DNA from: CAJQGY01 sp964417685 | GTDB lineage: Bacteria > Pseudomonadota > Gammaproteobacteria > Magnimaribacterales > D2472 | Direction of reading: 5' to 3' | Assembly: GCA_964417685.1 (NCBI GenBank) | Contig: CAYQIT010000028.1 | Location: forward strand, 1-8,449 | Length of the DNA stretch: 8,449 bases | Shown: positions 6,214 through 8,449 of the stretch, piece after piece | Layout: each line of letters opens with the position of its first letter | Position numbering within the stretch: position 1 is the first letter of the stretch | Translations under genes and position numbers: made by a program | Notes under the pieces: generated by a model | The model's database searches: none | What the model saw: the letters and a program-made list of their open reading frames with translations, nothing else | Told to the model about the DNA's origin: nothing

Positions 6214-7227
6214 TTAATTCTCCTCAAGATTTTGTAAAATTTTAATTATTCTGTTTCGTTCATTACTCGCCTCTAATTCTTTCCATGACAATTTTTTCTT
6301 TGGCATCATTGATGCGATTGAGCCTGAAGTAGTTATATTATTATTTTCCATATATTTGATAGCCTCTATAGCGCCTTCTCTATTGTTGCAAATTAATACC
6401 ATGTCACATCCTGCATCTAATGAGATTCTAACTCTATCGGCATAAGAGAAGCCACTAGCTCCTTTCATGCTAAGATCATCACTAAAGATAACACCCTTAA
6501 AACCAATCTTTTTCTTTAAAATTTCTTGAATCCAGTATGGAGAAAAACCGGCATTAGTTTTATTAATTTTTGGAAATAGTATGTGAGCACACATTATTGC
6601 GCTCAATGCATCTTTTAAATCAAAATATGGAATTAAATCATGATCTATTAATTGAGCTAGTGGTCGATTGTCTATTGGTAATGTTAAATGACTATCTTCC
6701 TCAATACTCCCATGACCTGGGAAATGTTTTCCAGTGGCTTGCATGCCTGCTTTGTTCATTCCATTTATAAATTCATGGGCAAACTGAGAAACCTTTTCTG
6801 GTATTTCAGAAAAAGATCTGCATCCAATAATACTGCTTGTTTGTCTATCAACATCTATCACTGGAGCAAAACTAATGTCAATGCCTGTAGCAATCAATTC
6901 AGATGCCATCAACCAACCTACATCATTTAATAATGAAAGATTTTTTGTCTTATCGGCTATATCTCCAAGAGTCTGCATGGATGGAAGGTTGGTGAATTCT
7001 TGCCTAAGCCTTTGGACCCTTCCACCCTCCTGGTCTATAGATACCAAAATATTTTTTTTAACACTTTTAATTTGAGCACATAGATCAATTAATTGATTCT
7101 TTGAAACAAAATTTCTTTCAAAGAGAATTAGACCACCAACATGAGGGTTTTCTATAAGCTCAATATCATGAGAAGAAAGAGCTGCTCCTTCAATATCTAT
7201 CATTAAACGACCAAAACTTTCTTTCAT
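6214..7227 (-). CDS. nagZ: Beta-N-acetylhexosaminidase NagZ (GH3)
   Basis: The 337-residue protein is close to the 341 of E. coli NagZ. It removes N-acetylglucosamine from anhydro-muropeptides in the cytoplasm during peptidoglycan recycling. Motifs in order: MIDIEG near residues 9-14, SIDQEGGRVQRL (63-74), KHFPGHG (167-173) with DSH at 178-180, whose Asp-His pair is the unusual acid/base of this group, and FSDDLSMKGA (248-257), where Asp250 is the likely nucleophile by alignment with the SDW motif of other GH3 enzymes. DAGCDMVLICNNR (271-283) is also typical. No signal peptide is seen, as expected for a cytoplasmic enzyme. The start at 7227 has a weak Shine-Dalgarno sequence (GAGGA 17 bases upstream, too far) and an in-frame stop blocks any extension; Met9 is an alternative start. 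It lies 24 bases after the aldo/keto reductase gene and 2 bases before the cupin. Confidence 0.94.
   Translation of the reverse strand: MKESFGRLMIDIEGAALSSHDIELIENPHVGGLILFERNFVSKNQLIDLCAQIKSVKKNILVSIDQEGGRVQRLRQEFTNLPSMQTLGDIADKTKNLSLLNDVGWLMASELIATGIDISFAPVIDVDRQTSSIIGCRSFSEIPEKVSQFAHEFINGMNKAGMQATGKHFPGHGSIEEDSHLTLPIDNRPLAQLIDHDLIPYFDLKDALSAIMCAHILFPKINKTNAGFSPYWIQEILKKKIGFKGVIFSDDLSMKGASGFSYADRVRISLDAGCDMVLICNNREGAIEAIKYMENNNITTSGSIASMMPKKKLSWKELEASNERNRIIKILQNLEEN
6220..6225 (-). promoter_or_regulatory. Ribosome-binding site of the cupin gene inside nagZ
   Basis: GAGGAG on the minus strand encodes the last two Glu codons of NagZ and also stands 8 bases before the cupin ATG at 6211. It fixes that start and implies translational coupling between nagZ and the cupin gene. 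Confidence 0.75.
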
Positions 7228-7251
7228 TTTAAGTTGATATTAATTCCTCAT

Positions 7252-8220
7252 TTATAAATTATTAAGTTTGTTAACCAAATCATCATCAAATTTAGAAATC
7301 AAATCAGTTGATGATAAATTTTCTATTAATTGCTCTAATTTAGAAGCGCCTAAGATTACAGTTGAAACGTTCTTGTTGAGCAAACACCATGCAATAGCTA
7401 ATTTTGATGGGTTTAAATTATATTCATTTGCTATTTCAATGTACTTAGAGACTCTTTTCATTCTTTCTTGGCCTCGGTCTGAATCTATCATGTGCTTTTT
7501 AAGCCATTCATACCCTTCAAGAGAGGCTCTAGAACCTTCTGGGATTCCATTTAAATACTTTCCAGTTAATGCTCCTGAAGCAAGAGGAGACCATATAGTT
7601 GAACCCAAACCATATTTTTCAAATAAGTCTTTATATTCTATCTCAAACCTTTTTCTATCTAAAAGATTGTATTGAGGCTGCTCCATTGTAGGTGGAGTCA
7701 GATGGTTATCTTTAGCAAATGCATATGCTTCTTTTATTTCATCAGCGGTCCATTCTGAGGTACCCCAGTATAAAACTTTTCCTTGGGTAATAAGATTATG
7801 CATAGCCCAAACAGTTTCTCCTATAGGTGTTTCGGGGTCTGCTCTATGACAAAAATACAGATCAAGGTAGTCTACTTGCAGCCTTTCCATAGCTTGATGA
7901 CAGGCTTCGGTAATATGTTTTTTACTCAATCCCATTTGGGTTGGAGAAGGATTGTCATGGGAACCAAAAAATACCTTAGAAGAAACGCAGTAAGAATCCC
8001 TAGACCTTTTTAGACTCTTTAATGCATTTCCCATGACGACTTCGGACATGCCTCGTTCATAACCCTCTGCATTATCAAAAAAATTAATACCAGCATCAAG
8101 GCAAGTTCCAAACATTTTTTCTGCTAAAGAAGTATCTACTTGCTTATTAAATGTTACCCATGATCCAAATGATAGTTGTGATACTTTTAAACCAGAGCTG
8201 CCAAGTTTTCTATATTCCAT
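7252..8220 (-). CDS. Aldo/keto reductase, Kv-beta-like
   Basis: The 322-residue protein is a full-length (alpha/beta)8-barrel NAD(P)H-dependent aldo/keto reductase, which reduces aldehydes or ketones to alcohols in the cytoplasm. The catalytic tetrad is visible: Asp49 and Tyr54 in NFFDNAEGY, Lys82 in SSKVFFG and His125 in LYFCHRAD. Cofactor-binding blocks follow: GTSEW at 153-157, QPQYNLLDR at 181-189, SPLASGALTGKY at 211-222 and ILGASKLEQLIENL at 289-302. The opening MEYRKLGSSGLKVSQLSFG and overall pattern place it with the voltage-gated K-channel beta-subunit-like branch common in bacteria; no channel is implied. The physiological carbonyl substrate is unknown. AAAGAGG lies about 11 bases before the ATG, and only 3 bases separate it from the membrane-protein gene upstream on the same strand, so they are probably co-transcribed. 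Confidence 0.94.
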   Translation of the reverse strand: MEYRKLGSSGLKVSQLSFGSWVTFNKQVDTSLAEKMFGTCLDAGINFFDNAEGYERGMSEVVMGNALKSLKRSRDSYCVSSKVFFGSHDNPSPTQMGLSKKHITEACHQAMERLQVDYLDLYFCHRADPETPIGETVWAMHNLITQGKVLYWGTSEWTADEIKEAYAFAKDNHLTPPTMEQPQYNLLDRKRFEIEYKDLFEKYGLGSTIWSPLASGALTGKYLNGIPEGSRASLEGYEWLKKHMIDSDRGQERMKRVSKYIEIANEYNLNPSKLAIAWCLLNKNVSTVILGASKLEQLIENLSSTDLISKFDDDLVNKLNNL

Positions 8221-8223
8221 AAA

Positions 8224-8449
8224 TTATGAAGCCTCTTTAGATTTAGATATTACATAAAAGAAGATACCAGCAAAAATAACTTCTCCAGCAATCATATCTA
8301 ATGCAAAAGGAGCTCCATGAATTGCAGTTGCAAGAGTTCTAAATAATGCTGTCAATAAAAGCATTAGTATTGGAGGATAAAGCCAACTAGGTTTATTGGT
8401 TTTTACCGCATAGATAATCATTATTGATAAAGATATAAAGTAGCTTCCT
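8224..8449 (-). CDS. Small multi-span membrane protein, 5' end cut by window edge (DUF4345-like)
   Basis: The frame ends with TAA at 8224-8226 and stays open to the right edge, giving 74 visible residues. An ATG at 8419-8421 would give a 65-residue protein, but the codons before it (GSYFISLSI) continue a hydrophobic helix across that methionine, so the real start is probably outside the window. The visible part has three predicted membrane helices: SYFISLSIMIIYAV, YPPILMLLLTALFRTL and the helix ending AGEVIFAGIFFYVIS, followed by a charged tail, SKSKEAS. The R..ATAIHGAPF stretch between helices two and three and the overall pattern resemble small four-helix DUF4345 proteins, whose function is unknown. 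This assignment is from memory of the pattern only. The gene ends 3 bases before the aldo/keto reductase start and is probably the upstream gene of that operon. Confidence 0.7.
   Translation of the reverse strand, partial: GSYFISLSIMIIYAVKTNKPSWLYPPILMLLLTALFRTLATAIHGAPFALDMIAGEVIFAGIFFYVISKSKEAS

Noticed and set aside
6570..7075. Three overlapping plus-strand open frames of 66-80 residues
   Set aside because: All are antisense to nagZ, whose catalytic motifs are intact; none resembles a known protein.
7243..7251. Three-codon frame ATG AGG AAT before the nagZ start on the minus strand
   Set aside because: Too short to judge. Its in-frame stop does show that nagZ cannot start further upstream.
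7268..7675. 135-residue open frame on the plus strand
   Set aside because: It is antisense to the aldo/keto reductase gene, which has a full motif set; no ribosome-binding site or recognisable domain is seen.
1..8449. CRISPR array, toxin-antitoxin pair, transposon ends, tRNA or defence island
   Set aside because: No spaced direct repeats, terminal inverted repeats, tRNA-like folds or nuclease/toxin genes were recognised on either strand.

Overview
This is an AT-rich, densely packed bacterial window of about 8.4 kb. No stretch above about 100 bases lacks a gene. NagZ, an enzyme of Gram-negative peptidoglycan recycling, and the style of the LysR regulator and FATP-type acyl-CoA synthetase suggest a streamlined, low-G+C proteobacterium. 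A marine gammaproteobacterium of the SAR86 type is my best guess, inferred from gene style and base composition only. I see no tRNA, rRNA, CRISPR array, insertion sequence or phage gene.

Left block (1-5686). A divergent intergenic region at 1842-1934 separates two transcription units. Leftward run a LysR-type regulator (984-1841) and then a saccharopine-dehydrogenase-like oxidoreductase that runs off the left edge (1-961). Rightward run a DJ-1/PfpI-type protein with an N-terminal membrane segment (1935-2774), a membrane-anchored metallo-beta-lactamase-fold hydrolase with an RNase Z/AtsA-like motif set (2785-3849), and an acyl-CoA synthetase of the FATP/very-long-chain class (3878-5686). Gaps are 10 and 28 bases, so the three are probably one operon. 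A good sigma70-like promoter (TTTACA, 17 bases, TATTAT) drives it. My reading is a LysR-controlled set for an acyl or lipophilic substrate: an envelope-side hydrolase frees it, the FATP-like enzyme activates it to a CoA thioester, and the oxidoreductase acts on a lipid intermediate. The substrate is unknown.

Right block (5690-8449, all leftward). A small membrane protein cut by the right edge (8224-8449) is followed by an aldo/keto reductase (7252-8220), NagZ (6214-7227) and a cupin protein (5690-6211), with gaps of 3, 24 and 2 bases. This looks like a housekeeping operon of mixed content. Only NagZ has a firm pathway.

The two blocks converge head-on, with three bases between the stop codons of the acyl-CoA synthetase and the cupin gene and no clear terminator. 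No known defence, secretion or mobile system is present. The least ordinary content is the LysR-linked cassette with two membrane-anchored enzymes, a Shine-Dalgarno sequence in the loop of a perfect hairpin before the acyl-CoA synthetase, and a dyad around a possible lysR -10 element.
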